The notes under the pieces: generated by a model
Told to the model about the DNA's origin: nothing
Seen by the model: only the letters and a program-made list of their open reading frames with translations
Database searches by the model: none
Program-made: the position numbers and the translations under genes
Assembly (NCBI GenBank): GCA_023014485.1
Contig: JAJOZX010000872.1
Coordinates: 891,001-955,000 of the forward strand
Length of the DNA: 64,000 nucleotides
Reading direction: 5' to 3'
From: Bathynomus jamesi
Taxonomy: Eukaryota > Arthropoda > Malacostraca > Isopoda > Cirolanidae
In this document: piece by piece, positions 1 through 11,574 of the stretch
Layout: every line of letters begins with the position of its first letter
Position numbering within the stretch: the first letter of the stretch is position 1

Positions 1-475
1 GAGAGAAGGGTCCCGGAGAGAAAGGTGGAGCAAACGTCCCCCCAGGCCGGGTCCCGACTGTTGAAGTCCCCGAGAATCAGAAAAGGGCGGGGAAGCTGAA
101 GAATTAGGTCACGGAGAGAATCGGGTGGAGGGCGTACGTTAGGGGAGAGGTAAAGAGAGCAGACCGTGAGCTGGCGCCCCAAGGAAAGGCGCACGGCCAC
201 AGCTTGCAGGACTGTACGGAGCGGGAGGGGGCGGAAAGGGACGGAGCGGTGCACGAAGACCGCGGCGCCCCCCCTCCCCGCCCCATCGAGAGGCGGGGAA
301 GGGAGCCCGCAGTAACCGGACACTCGAGGGAGGGAACGGGATCCCAGAATCGTCTCCTGAAGGCAGAAACACGCCGGACACCTGGAGGCCAGGAGAGAGG
401 AGAGACTCTCGAGGCCTACCAGGAGCCCGCGGATGTTCCACTGCAGGAGCGAGGTATAGGGAGGGGTAGGAAGTC
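1..475 (-). pseudogene. LINE copy A ORF2, endonuclease N-terminal part
   Basis: Start of the ORF2 polyprotein, continuing off the left edge. It encodes the N-terminal half of an apurinic-type endonuclease, the enzyme that nicks the target to prime reverse transcription. The GDFN metal-binding motif is read on the minus strand near 61-87. The opening of the domain (a QWN-type start) is near 430-460. Reading frames switch several times in this short stretch compared with copy B. One cause is a short G-rich insertion near 220-245, so the copy is probably dead. Family assignment follows from the complete copy B. Confidence 0.7.
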
Positions 476-489
476 AGCGTAAAGGATGG

Positions 490-2580
490 TTATGGGGTGG
501 GTGGGCCGATCGGGCGGCCCGAGATTAAAGAGGGAATCGGAAAGCCCCGGAGTTCAGCGAGGGACGCCGAACGAGGGCGAAGGTCACCCCGACGAGGGGG
601 CGATGTGGAACCAGACGCCGGCAAGTCCTCCAGAAGAGGAGTCTCCCGGACGTCCGGGGGAGAGCGATGCAGAGAAGGGGATGTGAGAGGTATCCAGAAT
701 GCCCCTCCCTTCACCGGAGGTGCGGGGGAGGCAGGACTACGAGGGGGAGTGGAAAATAATACCTCACCCAGAGGCATTGGCAGGTCGAGGAGAGAGATGG
801 GGCGGGTCAAGCGCGGGGGCGTGCACGTCCCACCCACGCCGACCAGGCGGGCGAGTTCCCCCTCCAGTGGGTCCATCGACCGGGCCGGAGAGGGGTGTAT
901 CTCAGCCCCCACCACGAGGGCCGTCGGGGACCCCAGGGGGGAGCGTGCATAACGGTTGCGCAGTGGGGACGGTGAGGACACCGGGGCGGTAGGGCGAAGG
1001 GGGCGTTTGTGTTTGGGAGAGGAAGGTGATGCGAGGCTTATGGCTTCGAACCTTTCGGGGTCACCACTGGCGCGGCGCTTGCGGCCCCTACCCCTCCGTC
1101 GTGCGGCCCGCATGGGTGACGGCGGGTCACGATCCGGAATGGGGGTGGCCGAAGGCGCCGGTGGAGAGGGCGTAGAAGGGGCAGGGGGGGTTGCCGACGA
1201 AGCATCGGCGTTCGCGGAGGGAGCACGTGGGGACGCGCTGGTAGTACGGGGAGCCGCGGTAGGAGTCCGCTGGGCGGCAGAGGATGGACTGGGAGTAGCG
1301 GACACGGTGGGTGGAGGCGCGTTGGGAACCGCCGGTGAGGACGGGGTCCGGGAACGGAGAGCCTCGGCGTACGAGGCACCACGCCGGGCCTCGCAGCCAC
1401 GCAACCGGTCCCGCGCCTCCCGAGCGCTGAGAAACTCTGATGAACAGAGGGCCCGAACCTCCCTTTCAAAGAGGAAGGACGGGCAAGAGCGGGATGAAGC
1501 AGGTGTGGTCCATGGCAGTTGGTGCAGGAAGGCGGAGCAGTACAGGGCAAGGGGTGGGGAGGGCCGCCGCAGCGGACACACAACGGGGCCGGCTGACGGC
1601 AGGAGCTGCTCACGTGGCCAAACCTATTGCACTGAAAACAGCGCGTAGGATCTGGCACGTATGGTCGTACTGAGAATTCGCACGCTCGTCTCTCACCAAA
1701 GCCCCAGAATACCGAAACGGGGGGCACCAGTGAGTCGAAAGTGAGGAGCAGGCGAGGAGAAGGGGCGGTTGGGGATCGCGATCTGTCGGGAAAGCGGTAC
1801 ACCTCAACACCCTGGGAGGCGAGGTCAATCTGGAGGTCTTCCACCGGGATGGGTAGAAGACGAGCAGCGTAAATTGTGCCCTGGCACTGATTGAGGCGGG
1901 GGTGGGGGGACACCGTAATCCCGCAGCCCAGGACATTGGGGATAGCGAGCAGAGAGGAGGTTTCGACAGAGGAACGCGACCTTATCAGAATGGAGCCATC
2001 CCTCTGAGGCCGAAGGTCAAAACGAGCCGTCCCCGTCACCCATGGATCGCTCGAAAGAGGCGTTCATGGTTAGTGGGGAGGGGCTTGGAGGAGGAGGGGC
2101 GGAGGACGAGGAACTTGTCCACCGTCCTAAGGCCGAGCGAAGACGTCGGGCCAAACACCACCGGTACTTCGAGGGGACGGGGAGACGAGAAAGGCGGACG
2201 GCGACGTCGGGTCCCACGTCCCCCAGGGGCCGAGGGGGCCGGGGGCGATGAGGCCCGACCGGAGTGGGAGGCGACCGGGGCCGCGGGCTTCCCACCTGAG
2301 GGCGAAAAAGCAGGTGGGTCCCTATCGGGACGTGGAATATGGGGGAATCCAGGGGTAGGGGGGTCCACTGCAGGTCCATCCGCCACTGGCGGGGGTCGGG
2401 CAGCGGCGCCACGAGCCTGGGGAAGAGAGGGAGGGTGGTGTTGGCAAGAAGAGCAGACGGGGTGGGCGAGGGCTGCCGACTGCCCTTACCAGACCCAAGG
2501 TCCAAAGAGGTAGTCAGAGGGAGGTCAGATGCACAAGCCGGGTCGTCAACGAGGTCCATTAGATTTGTAAGTGTTTCCAT
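490..2580 (-). pseudogene. LINE copy A ORF1, gag-like nucleic-acid-binding protein
   Basis: ORF1 of the I-clade-like LINE. The start at 2580 (METLTN...) is chosen because copy B uses the same methionine at 26350. Upstream codons are in the element's 5' UTR. The N-terminal part is proline and serine rich. Three closely packed cysteine/histidine knuckles (CFQCNRFGH, then CVRCGG, then CTNCHGPH) lie near 1640-1510. They are followed by a charged helix and a long Pro/Ala/Ser tail. The frame shifts at least twice (near 2030 and between 1580 and 1040), so the protein is split into three overlapping pieces. Known ORF1 proteins of this group coat the RNA. Long antisense ORFs here are by-products of the GC-rich sequence. 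Confidence 0.75.
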
Positions 2581-3035
2581 AAAGAAAATTTTTATTGTTT
2601 CGCATGCCAGCGGGGGATGGGTGCCTCGTCCCATGTAGGTACCCCCGTTTCAAAAGTGGCCCTTGCAGCGTCGAAAGTTCTCCCCCGCCGGCAGCAAAGA
2701 CCAAGGCCCCCCAGGGTCCCAGGCCTGGGCACCCTACCAGCCAACTTAGTCCGGCCCCGGCCATGGGAGCGAGACCCCCAGCGACCAGCCCCGGCAGCCC
2801 ACGGGGCGCGCGAAGTGAACAGAGAAAGCAGAAAAAACAGAGGGGGCAAGGAAGAGGGTAAAGAGGGGAAGACAGGAAAGAGGGGGCTGTAGGATAGCAG
2901 GGTATGCTAAAAGTCCACTTCGCAAACGGGCGGGGGACCCGGCAGGGCCCCCAGCCGCGGCTGACCCCCCCTCGCCACATGGAGGCAGGAGCCCGCGGGC
3001 GATCCACCCCAGAAAGACCGCCCGCGGGGAGGGGG

Positions 3036-3205
3036 CAAAATAAGTAAAAGTTAGTAAATATAGTATGGTAAAAGTGAGTAAAAGTAAGTAAATATAGTAC
3101 AATGAAAGTAAGTAAAAGTAAGTGCTTTAAACTTAGTAAAAGTAAGGAAGAGTAAGTAAAAGTAGGTAAGTTAAAGTAAGTAAAAGTAAGTTTAAACTTA
3201 ACTAA
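3036..3205. repeat. AGTAAAAGTAAGT minisatellite
   Basis: About 170 bp of imperfect tandem units of the type AGTAAAAGTAAGTAAATAT, directly abutting the 5' end of LINE copy A. It is simple host sequence, with no coding potential. Confidence 0.85.
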
Positions 3206-4977
3206 ACTTTTCAATTCTAGAGTCATGGTGGATTACTTAAAACCGCACAAGTAATTATCTGGCCAATTTATCAAACCTGTCCGAGATCAATGGAACATAG
3301 TCCAATCCTGATAATTTTATATTAAAAAAATATACGTTTTAATAAAATTTTAATTATCAAAACATTGAAGCTTAACAAAAAATAAAAATAATTGTTAAAT
3401 ATGGAATTACCAACTAAACTTAAAATAACTAAATTTGTAATTTAAAAAAATTGGTTTGTACAAGAACGTATACGCAAAAAAATTGCATAACGTCTAGCGG
3501 ATGAACAAAACCCAAACCCAAATTTACTTTTTCTCATGGTCAAATTTACTGGAGCAATGCTACCAAGATCCTAGGAATCTGGAGTCATGTCAGCGTGTTC
3601 GTGAGCTTGCCGATTTCAATGTGTGCTTTGGACTTCGCGTGTCGCATAATATCACTTTCATCACCATGATTTATTGTAAAAGGGTGATTCTTGCATCTTG
3701 CAGCACTTGAACTGATCTCTACCAGGCTAAATCCAATCGAAAGTTTTTGTCCAATCCTTGTTGAAAGTCACTAGACGTTTTTGTTTTTTAGTAGTCTGAA
3801 CTAGCCATTTTGCTAGGGGAAAAATTGTAAACAACATTATAATAAGTAGAAAAACATGATTGTAAATAATTAAGTAAAAAAAATATTCTAAATCTTATAA
3901 ATAAAATCAAGTGCGTGTGTGGTATGTTCCTCTTTCACGCAAATGCAGCAATTTACACCTGAACGATTTCTTATAAAAAGTAGACATACATACAGATTTT
4001 ATTTGAATTACACAATCTCGAGTTGTATGGTCAAGCAATCGCAGGATTCACACTAACTCAAAGCTTACAATGTAACTACAGCCGAAAAACTGCCAACTCG
4101 TGGCCAAACACACTATGTGCGTTATGTACTTTCTAGGATGTTCCAGAACATTCAACATTACTTTACAGAATTCTACAGGATCCTACATAATTCTAGAAAA
4201 TTCTAAATCAATTCATCCTGAAAAAATTTGCTTAAAAAATATTTTTTGTGGGACATTTTGAATACAAAGCGGGACTGTCCCATTCTGCGGGACGTCTGGC
4301 AACCCTAGGTCCGAACCACGTGTCACCGATACATCTGGATGCAGAGGACGACATCCAACCACCACCCAAACCCAATGTCGCTTAAATTCGCTGATCGATG
4401 GGAAACAGTGTTAGACATTGGCCACGACATAACCCATCCGGCAGCCAGTTACTTTAGGGCACCTACTCACTAAAAATAATTAATAGTTACACCAAAGATT
4501 ACCTATATCTAGTTGGTCCACATTCGCATTATAACACGCAAATCATTTCATACAAATGAACTTGAACAGAAATTTTTAAGCCAGCGACACTAACATTTAC
4601 TTTAAGCTCATGAGCCGCTTAGATTTTGAGTACAGCTTTACAATTTTGGTCTCATGGCTTTAGAATATGAAGCTCAAAATTATAATAGCTGTGGCATTTT
4701 TGTAAATTTATGGTCTCATTGGCTTTTTCTCGATTTCACAAAAAGAGTATGACATTTTGTACAAGTGTAGCTTGACTATATGTAGGTGGGCTTTGGCTCC
4801 ACATTATGCAGTAAGCTGAAAAGCGCTCACAGTTCACATTCATTTCTTTATGCGAGTAAGTTAGTTACTCTACAATACCGTGCTTAACTTTTAAGTCAGG
4901 AATTAGATCCAAATCTCATGTTGAAAAACAAAAATCTTTATAAATGGTAATCGCGTGAATGATTAACAGTACAGTAC
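3206..4977. other. AT-rich intronic sequence, nothing clear
   Basis: This stretch lies downstream of the FUNDC1-like exon at 4978-5080, presumably in the next intron. I looked on the minus strand for the expected C-terminal FUN14 exon and did not find one. Only a short MITE end is visible at about 4246-4305, with GGGAC/GTCCC motifs and a terminal GTCTGGCAACCCTAG. Its partner end is absent. Confidence 0.5.
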
Positions 4978-5080
4978 CTTAATATAGCCTTGATGAGCAG
5001 CTAGCTGCATTACAATTAGGCTACCACCAACAACCGTCGCTGCAGCTTTCCCGACTTTCATTGATAAATATCCAACAACC
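4978..5080 (-). CDS. Fundc1: FUNDC1-like gene, second visible coding exon
   Basis: A 103-nt exon that completes a split Trp codon and adds 34 codons (VVGYLSMKVGKAAATVVGG...AHQGYIK). This matches the first membrane segment of the FUN14 domain: W, then a small aromatic/glycine patch, then KVGKAAAT and a GGG-like run, then HxGY. FUNDC1 is an outer mitochondrial membrane mitophagy receptor. The acceptor is TTTATTTTCTCAG before 5080 and the donor is GTACTG after 4978. The phase fits the exon at 31972-32177 exactly. The next exon, expected to begin with the DW-type segment and the second membrane helix, is not in the window and must lie past base 1. FUNDC2 or another FUN14 paralogue remains possible. 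Confidence 0.85.
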
Positions 5081-5696
5081 CTGAGAAAATAAATTTAATC
5101 TTAGAACAAATTTCATCTAATGATAATTTTGTGTCACAAATGCTTTACCTTTCAAAATATGAGGCAAAGAAATAATTTCTAAAATGTTCCACTTCCACTA
5201 CTTCATCACACTACAATGGATTCTAATGTATTTGAACTTGTGAACAAGAGTATGTAAATACTGATAGACAACTTAAGATATTGTTTACTATAACAAAAAC
5301 TAGATTTGTATAATTTAGTTTGTAATATTTCATGTTCACTAAGTGAATAATAAACACACACAGCTACATTTCATAAGGATTTTAAATGAACAAACATGGT
5401 AGTACAGTCAGTCCTCGCTTTAATATATTAGTTGGTTCCTGAAAACAGTTTGTATATTGAAAATGTGTATATCAAAATCAAGAATTCCATAGAAACAATG
5501 TTATAATTTCTTAATTCATTCCAGCCATCCCCATTATGGAAATATTTGTAAAAATGTACACAGAAAACACAAAGACATCATATGCATGTAAATACATTAA
5601 AAGACAGCAGATAATACTGTACTTAAATGCAAAATAAATTCACTTTTTTCTATGTGAAGGTCAAAATATGAAAATAAAAACCCACTCTAACAGACA

Positions 5697-5757
5697 GAGT
5701 TTATTTCCACAACAGTTTCGATGCCCACTAGCATCCTCCTCGGGTGGATACAGAAAA
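5697..5757 (-). ncRNA. Hammerhead-ribozyme-like motif, left PLE end
   Basis: Read on the minus strand: a core CCGAGGA, a GATGC/GCATC stem with a 6-nt loop, then GAAAC. This has the hammerhead layout (CUGANGA, helix II, GAAA), with C in place of the conserved U. Hammerheads are established in the terminal repeats of Penelope-like elements. The changed core base means activity is uncertain. Confidence 0.5.
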
Positions 5758-6121
5758 ACGAATGAACCAAAACAAGAGGGAAAACAGTCCAGGGGCCATT
5801 AAAAAATTTGCACCTAGGTTAGATCCTGTTCTCCCAACACTGGAAGGGCATTTTCATTAAAGGGACCTGCTTTAAGTACATTCACACACATTTAAAACTA
5901 TCTTCTTGTTTCATGCATACAGATTCTATTTTTTTTTTACATAATTATTACATTTATTATTAAATTTATTACATTTAATATTGCATTATTATTTATTACA
6001 GAAATGATAAATTTATTATTACATTGGTTATTACATTGTTGTTTATTATACAGAACTTAGAAACCGAAAAATGAATGAAAAAGGGGGTAAATTTATAGTA
6101 TTACCCCCGTCTCCCTTTGGA

Positions 6122-6330
6122 GGTGAAATTTATGTTTTTCCTATGGTTTTTGATGTGTTTTGAACAAATCTGACCTTCAAAACCGTCGGAAATGACTTTT
6201 TTTGAGATAACACCCCCCCTCCCCCCAGCCAGTAATCGAAAACGAGTCATTTCCGACGGTTTTGAAGGTCAGATTCATTCAAAACACATCAAAAACCATA
6301 GGAAAAACAAATTTCACCTTCAAAATTGAC
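6122..6330. repeat. Foldback (long palindrome)
   Basis: Arms at about 6122-6204 and 6241-6330 are inverted copies of a sequence containing CCTATGGTTTTTGATGTGTT and GACCTTCAAAACCGTCGG. A C-rich spacer of about 40 bp separates them. Transcribed, it would form a long hairpin. The arm motif GTGTTTTG..CAAAT.TGACCTTCA recurs in the foldback at 39622-39790. Confidence 0.8.
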
Positions 6331-6777
6331 CTAACCTAACATCGTTTTGGGCACAACCTAACTTTTTCTACAACGCCACAGTTTCTGGTCTTGACGATAT
6401 GTACACTCCATTTTACAATGTGGACACTTCACTACTGTTGGTAGAACACTGTGAGCATGCAGAAACAACACTTTTTTCTAAATTTTCATAGAAAGCGACA
6501 ATACAGCGGTAATAATCGAACAAGCATGTGTCACACGAAGCCATTCCCGTAGCAAAGTAATTCAAATTCGAAATGGATGGAGTGCAGTGATTGGGCAGAC
6601 ATGTAACGGTCACACAAACGAACGTACGAACACACACTAGATACACACCAAAAAAATGTTTATATCTCTAAAACGAAGCATTTGCGACGGAAACACTATA
6701 GAAGGAAAGTGTCTTAGAATTAAAAAATCTACTTAATGAACATATAATAATTGCTGGATGTTAGACGGGTGTAATAC

Positions 6778-7101
6778 CAGTGGTGGGCACGCGCAACAAT
6801 TTTTGTAGTGCCGCAACCGCAACTCTGCTGAAATAGTTGCGCCGCACGCGCAAGCGCAACCCTTTTCAAAAAGTTGCGCCGCAAGCAAAAATGTTGCGCC
6901 GCAACTTTTTGCGGTGCAACTGCCCACCTTTGCATTTAATGTATATCTGCAGTGGTGGGCACGCGCAACAATTTTTGTAGCGCCGCAACCGCAACTCTGC
7001 TGAAATAGTTGCGCCGCACGCGCAAGCGCAACCCTTTTCAAAAAGTTGCGCCGCAAGCGCAAGCGCAACCAAAAATGTTGCACCGCAACTGCCCACCTTT
7101 G
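6778..7101. mobile_element. Dimeric hAT-type MITE with 8-bp TSD
   Basis: Two similar units (6778-6932 and 6950-7101) each begin CAGTGGTGGGCA and end TGCCCACCTTTG, with a 17-bp spacer between them. The 8-bp repeat TGTAATAC flanks only the outer ends (6770-6777 and 7102-7109), so the dimer seems to have moved as one. The interior is dominated by short GCGCAAC/GTTGCGC repeats, probably subterminal transposase-binding sites by analogy with other hAT elements. No gene. Confidence 0.8.
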
Positions 7102-7788
7102 TGTAATACTATAATAATACCGAAAAAGGCAAGGAAACACTGAAAACCAAATGAAAAAGGCAAGAAGGAAACAATCCAAGAGACCATTGAGAAATTCACA
7201 CCTAGGTTAGATCCTGTTCTCCTGACACGGGAAGGACATTTTATTACAGGGTCCCACTTATAAGTACATTCGCACAAATTAAAACTATCTTCTTGTTCTA
7301 TACATACAGATTCTAATATTTTGACATAATTAATGCATTTAGATTTTTTTAACATTTATTATTATTACTTTACACTAATTATTAAATTTATAATATTACC
7401 TTTATTATTACATCTGTTGCATTTGCATTTATATTTATTTCCACATTTACTTCCATTATTACATTTGCATTGAATGAACTACAAGTGAGTAAGGAAACAA
7501 TCCAGAGACCTTTAAGAAATTCACCTTAGGTTAGAACCCATTCCCTCAACTCCGTAAGGGATTTTTTGACCAAGAATCTCATTAAAGGGTCTAACTTATA
7601 AGTACCTTCACACAAATTAAAATTATTTTTATTTTTTTTTTTTTTCAGATTTACCGCCGATTCGTACCTAAAGAGGCAGTACATATCTCGGCGAGGCAGT
7701 GAGTGGGTGATATTACTGTGCTAGGGGTGGTAGACTACGGGAATGAGTAAGGGTCAGTCGATGGATAGTGGGTAGGAGGGGTATGGTT

Positions 7789-10700
7789 TCAGATGCGATG
7801 GAGCAGATGGGAGTGAGTAAGGAAGAGGAGAACGGCTTCCACTGAAAAGTGGGGGCCTTCGGCGAGTATGGATCGTAGGCAGTTAGGTATGGGGTTTTCG
7901 GCCGAGAGGGGGAAACACCTGCGACGGAGAGCGGACAACTTTGAGCACTCTACCAGACCAGGTGTAAGACAGTGATAGGGGTATAGCAGGTAGGGCAAAG
8001 CGGGGCTGGCGATTTCGCCATAAGGTGTCCGTGGGTGATGCGGGTGTGACCTATGCGGAGATGGGCTAGGATTACTTCTTTATGGCGGGACCGGTGGAAT
8101 GAAGAAGCCCAGTATCCTATTTGCGGTTTGATCGTGTGGAGTTTATTTTGTGTGGCCTGGTCCCATTCCCGCTGCCATATGGAGCGGAAGTGGGAGCGGA
8201 AAGCCGGGAAGAAGTCGGAGAAGGGGAGGGGTCGGGAGGAGGCCGGCAGCAAGGAGGCCGTCTTTGCTGTGCGGTCCGCCGCCTCGTTACCCTGGATGCC
8301 GACATGAGCCGGGACCCAACAGAATGCGATTGTCTTGTGTTGGGAGATCGTTAAAAAGTGGAAGGTCTGCTGGATGGTACAGACGAGCGGGTGAGAGGAG
8401 TTAAATCTTTCTAGGGAGAGAAGTGCACTGTGGGAATCCGAATAAATGACGAAAGAGCTGGCAGAGTGGGTGCGCACGATATCGAGGGCCTCCATAATGG
8501 CGAAAAGTTCCGCCGAAAAAACGGAGGCCTCGCGGGGCAGGCCGACGCCCCGGGAGAGCGGCTGGGACAGAATCACCGCTGAGGAGGCCACACCAGCTTC
8601 CGAGCGGGAACCATCCGTGTAAATGGCGATTGCGTCCGGGTGTTGGGTTGCATGTTCACGGAAGTGACCTGTATATCATGGCGCTCGTGGTAGTCTTCGG
8701 TAGGGAACACAGATCTTTGCAAAACTTGATAGGGGTTAGGATCCAGGGGGGGTAGATGCTGAATGAAATGGGGATAACTGAGGGGGCGAGCATGTTGAAA
8801 AGATCAAGGAAAGAGCGGACCGCTTCAGTGAAGTGCCAGCTCCGTCCCTGAGGGGGTAGTTCTAAAACAGCCGCGCCCAGAAGCGAAGAAGGTAGCCTCT
8901 GTGCACGGAGGTATGTCCGCATGAGTAGACCCCGTCGGAGGGCGAGAGGGAGGTGGTCACATTCCACATGGAGGCTGGGGAGGAGCGGAAAGCACCGGTG
9001 GCGAGGCAGAGGCCTCTATTAAGTACCGGATCCAGAATACGGAGGCGGGCGTCGAGGCTGAACCGTAAACTGCGCTACCATAGTCCAGCTTCGACTGTAC
9101 TATGGAAGTATAAAGGCGAAGAAGAGAGCGTCGATCTGCACCCCATGTGGTGTGAGAGATGATCCAGGAGAGCGAGGGGGCGTCGAAGAGATTGCTTTAG
9201 GTGCTTGAGATGGGGAACCCAATTGAGCCATCGGTCTAGGGTCATGCCCAGAAAACGCGTAGAGGGTACCACCTCAAGAGGACTGCCGTATAATGTGACA
9301 GAGGGTAGAGGAAGGGTTGTGGGTCTTCTTCTACTGAAGACCATACACTTGGACTTAGGGATGGAGAGGCGGAAACCCACCGACGTCGCCCACCTTTCCA
9401 CCCGGTAGATGGCGAGCTGCATTTGCCGTTGAACGACAGACGGTTCTCGCCCTGCGAAGTAGATTGCAAGGTCATCCGCGTAAATGGAAGAGCGGATTGT
9501 GGGTGGAAGGCATTGTGCGACCGTGTTCATCACGACGGAGAAGCAGAGAACACAGGATGCTCCCCTGTGGGACCCCATCCTCCTGCACAAAGGTGTCAGA
9601 GAGGACTGAGCCCACCCGGACTTTAAAGGTCCGAGAAGAAAGGAAGCCCCTGATGAAGGTAGGCATGGCTCCGACGAGGCCCAGATGTCGGAGCTGACCG
9701 AGGATCACTGCTCGACGGGTGGTGTCATAGGCCTTCTGGATGTCAAAGAAAAGTGACAGTACGAACTGTCCATTGTCGAAGGCATCCTGTATGTCTCGGC
9801 TGAGAAGCAGGAGGGGATCAGTGGTGGAGCGGAATTGTCTGAAGCCAGACTGGGTAGACGGGAAGGAATTGGTACGTTCAAGGACGAACGATAATCGCGT
9901 AGCGACCATTTTTTCGAGGATCTTGCAGGCACAACACGTCAGGGCGATTGGTCTGTAGTTTGTGGGGTCCAGGGAATCTTTGCCGGGCTTGGGGATAGGG
10001 ATGACGTGGGCCTCCTTCCACCTAAAGGAGAAGGCATCCTATATCCATATGCGATTGTATAGGTCTAACAGGAAAATTTGTAAGGTAGAGTGGAGGTATT
10101 GGATCATGCCGTACGGAATACCATCCAGGCCAGGACAAGGGGATCGTCGAGAGGCCAGTGCCGCCTGTAGTTCACGCATGGTAAACAATCGGTTGTAGGT
10201 GCTGTCTATGGACGGTGGAGAGGGGCTATCGTCAGGGGCGGGTACGGAATTGGCTGCAGAGGAAGAAACGGCGGCGAAGGTAGAAGCAAGGTGGTCTGCC
10301 ACCGACTTGGGCTCACATAGGAGTCCGTCGTTAGTCCGGAGGACCGGGGGTCGGGAGGGGACATGTCTCCTCTCGACGCCCCGCACCTTCTTCCAGATGG
10401 TAGCCGAAGGTGTGTTGGCGGTGATGCCGGACACAAAGGCACGCCAAGAGGCTCGGCGCGCTGTCTTCATTGTGCGGCGGGCGATGGCCCTGACCCGCTG
10501 CATCTCCGTGCGATGGATGGGGAGTCGCGTCCGGTAGAAGCGCCGAGTTGCCTTCTTCTTGGCGCGCACGGCCTCCACGCACTCCGGGGTCCACCAAGGA
10601 ACCCGTCGGGCGCGGGGGTAGGCGGAGGATTGTGGTACGCTTGTGCTTGCGGCCGTTAGAACGACGGACTCGAAGTATGCGATGCACTCGTCGATGGATG

Positions 10701-11458
10701 GGAAGTGGGCAGTTGTAAGGGTGGTATGTGTGTTGTCACGGAAGCGGGCCCAATTCGCGTTGGTGGTAACCCACCTTACCGGTACCCGTACGGTCTGGTC
10801 GGGTCGATTGAGGGTGAGTAGAATGGGGAGATGGTCACTTCCATGGTCCTCTCGGGGGACTTGCCACGTGAAGTCTAGGAGGGCATCAGTTGAAACGAGG
10901 GACAGGTCTATACAGGATGGAGTGCAGGTGGTGGCATGGTAGAATGTAGGAGAGCCATCGTTGAGGCACTCGAAGGAGAGCTCGGTCATGAAGGATATCA
11001 GGGTTGGGGCCATATAGGTGGACTGTGTGTCGCCCCACAAGGGGTGACGACTATTGAAATCGCCCAGCAGTAGGAAGGGCCTGGGTAGTTGTTCCACGAC
11101 TTCCACCAGGTCGTCGCGGGAGACTTGAGCGTGGGGCAGAAGGTAGATTGAACAAATGGTGTACTGTCTATCCAGGGAGAGCCGGACGGCAGTCACCTGT
11201 AGCGGGGACCGGATGGAGAGATTGTAGAAGGGGACTGCGTGGTGGACGAGGATGGCAGCTCCCCTTCGAGTACAGGTAGGAGGCGGGGTGGCAGTGCAAA
11301 AATAACCAGTGGGGCAGGGCATGGGCCTGGTCCCCAGGATTAGCTCCTGGAGACACACACACACCGGATGGGGTGGCAAGCAGGGAGTTAAGGCCTTCAT
11401 AGTTTGCAGAGATTCCTCGACAGTTCCAGTGGACTATTGTGGTTTTCGGGGGATCCAT
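7789..11458 (-). pseudogene. LINE copy C ORF2: endonuclease, RT, RNase H
   Basis: ORF2 polyprotein, broken into many frames. The start is placed at the methionine (11458) just before the HWNCRGI endonuclease opening. The endonuclease GDFNSRHPLWGD motif lies near 11075 and GSDHLPI near 10830, both intact. The RT active site YADD is at about 9482-9471, after a GVPQGS-type motif. A C-terminal RNase H domain runs from about 8620 to 8230, with TDGS, AELFA, SDSHSAL and GNEAAD all present. This EN-RT-RNH order is typical of the I group of LINEs. Frameshifts near 9909, 9590, 8967 and 8000 show that it cannot make one protein. It ends about 140 bp before the poly(A). Confidence 0.8.
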
Positions 11459-11574
11459 TAGTTGATGAAGGGGGATGGGTAAAGGTGTAGGCGCTAGGAG
11501 GTTGGAGTGTGAAGGGAGATCTGAAGTTCGCGAAACTGAAGGCTGGGTCGGGAGCATTGCTGGCTATCTACCGT

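Larger units (their letters stand above)
1..3035 (-). mobile_element. I-clade-like LINE, copy A (5' part, cut by window edge)
   Basis: This is a GC-rich non-LTR retrotransposon on the minus strand. It is nearly identical to copy B (20483-26857), with scattered small indels. The identity stops abruptly at a G-run at 3031-3035, which matches the 5' end of copy B at 26857, so 3035 is taken as the element's 5' end. It holds a 5' UTR (about 2581-3035), ORF1 and the first part of ORF2. The rest lies beyond base 1. The flank to the right (AGTAAAAGT minisatellite) differs from copy B's flank, so the two are independent insertions and not a segmental duplication. The base composition contrasts sharply with the AT-rich host DNA. 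Its 3' end and TSD cannot be seen. Confidence 0.85.
6093..7114. mobile_element. TIR element with foldback, inserted in the PLE
   Basis: The ends are TTATAGTATTAC (6093) and GTAATACTATAA (7114). The similarity continues inward as CCCCGTC versus GACGGGT once the nested hAT MITE is removed. The TA-rich ends suggest a TA-duplicating superfamily. The plus-strand PLE copy lacks this block at the equivalent point near 28210, which shows that it is an insertion. It contains a perfect-looking foldback (6122-6330) and no convincing gene. The ORF-like stretch at 6413-6646 has no recognisable domain. Confidence 0.6.
5820..7646 (-). repeat. PLE 3' region with repeated ESVCIEQ modules (left copy, interrupted)
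   Basis: On the minus strand three related blocks occur at about 7640-7500, 7330-7170 and 5930-5780. Each reads as an (I)ESVC... start, then a FNLCEGTYK-like stretch, and ends with a GTCTCTGGATTGTTTCC-like sequence. They are separated by AATGTAATAATAAATG-rich spacers. The first block is the natural C-terminal continuation of the GIY-YIG domain. The later two look like tandem copies of it. The third is separated from the second by the TIR element at 6093-7114. The plus-strand copy at 27629-28510 shows the same three blocks without that insertion. Confidence 0.65.

Noticed and set aside
956..1648. Long plus-strand ORFs opposite the LINE ORF1 (also 24864-25382 and 25857-26684)
   Set aside because: They mirror GC-rich minus-strand coding sequence, have no recognisable domain, and the minus frames contain clear cysteine knuckles.
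3501..3710. Small plus-strand ORF in the FUNDC1-like intron
   Set aside because: No domain and no splice context, in AT-rich DNA. It is not the missing FUN14 exon, which should be on the minus strand.
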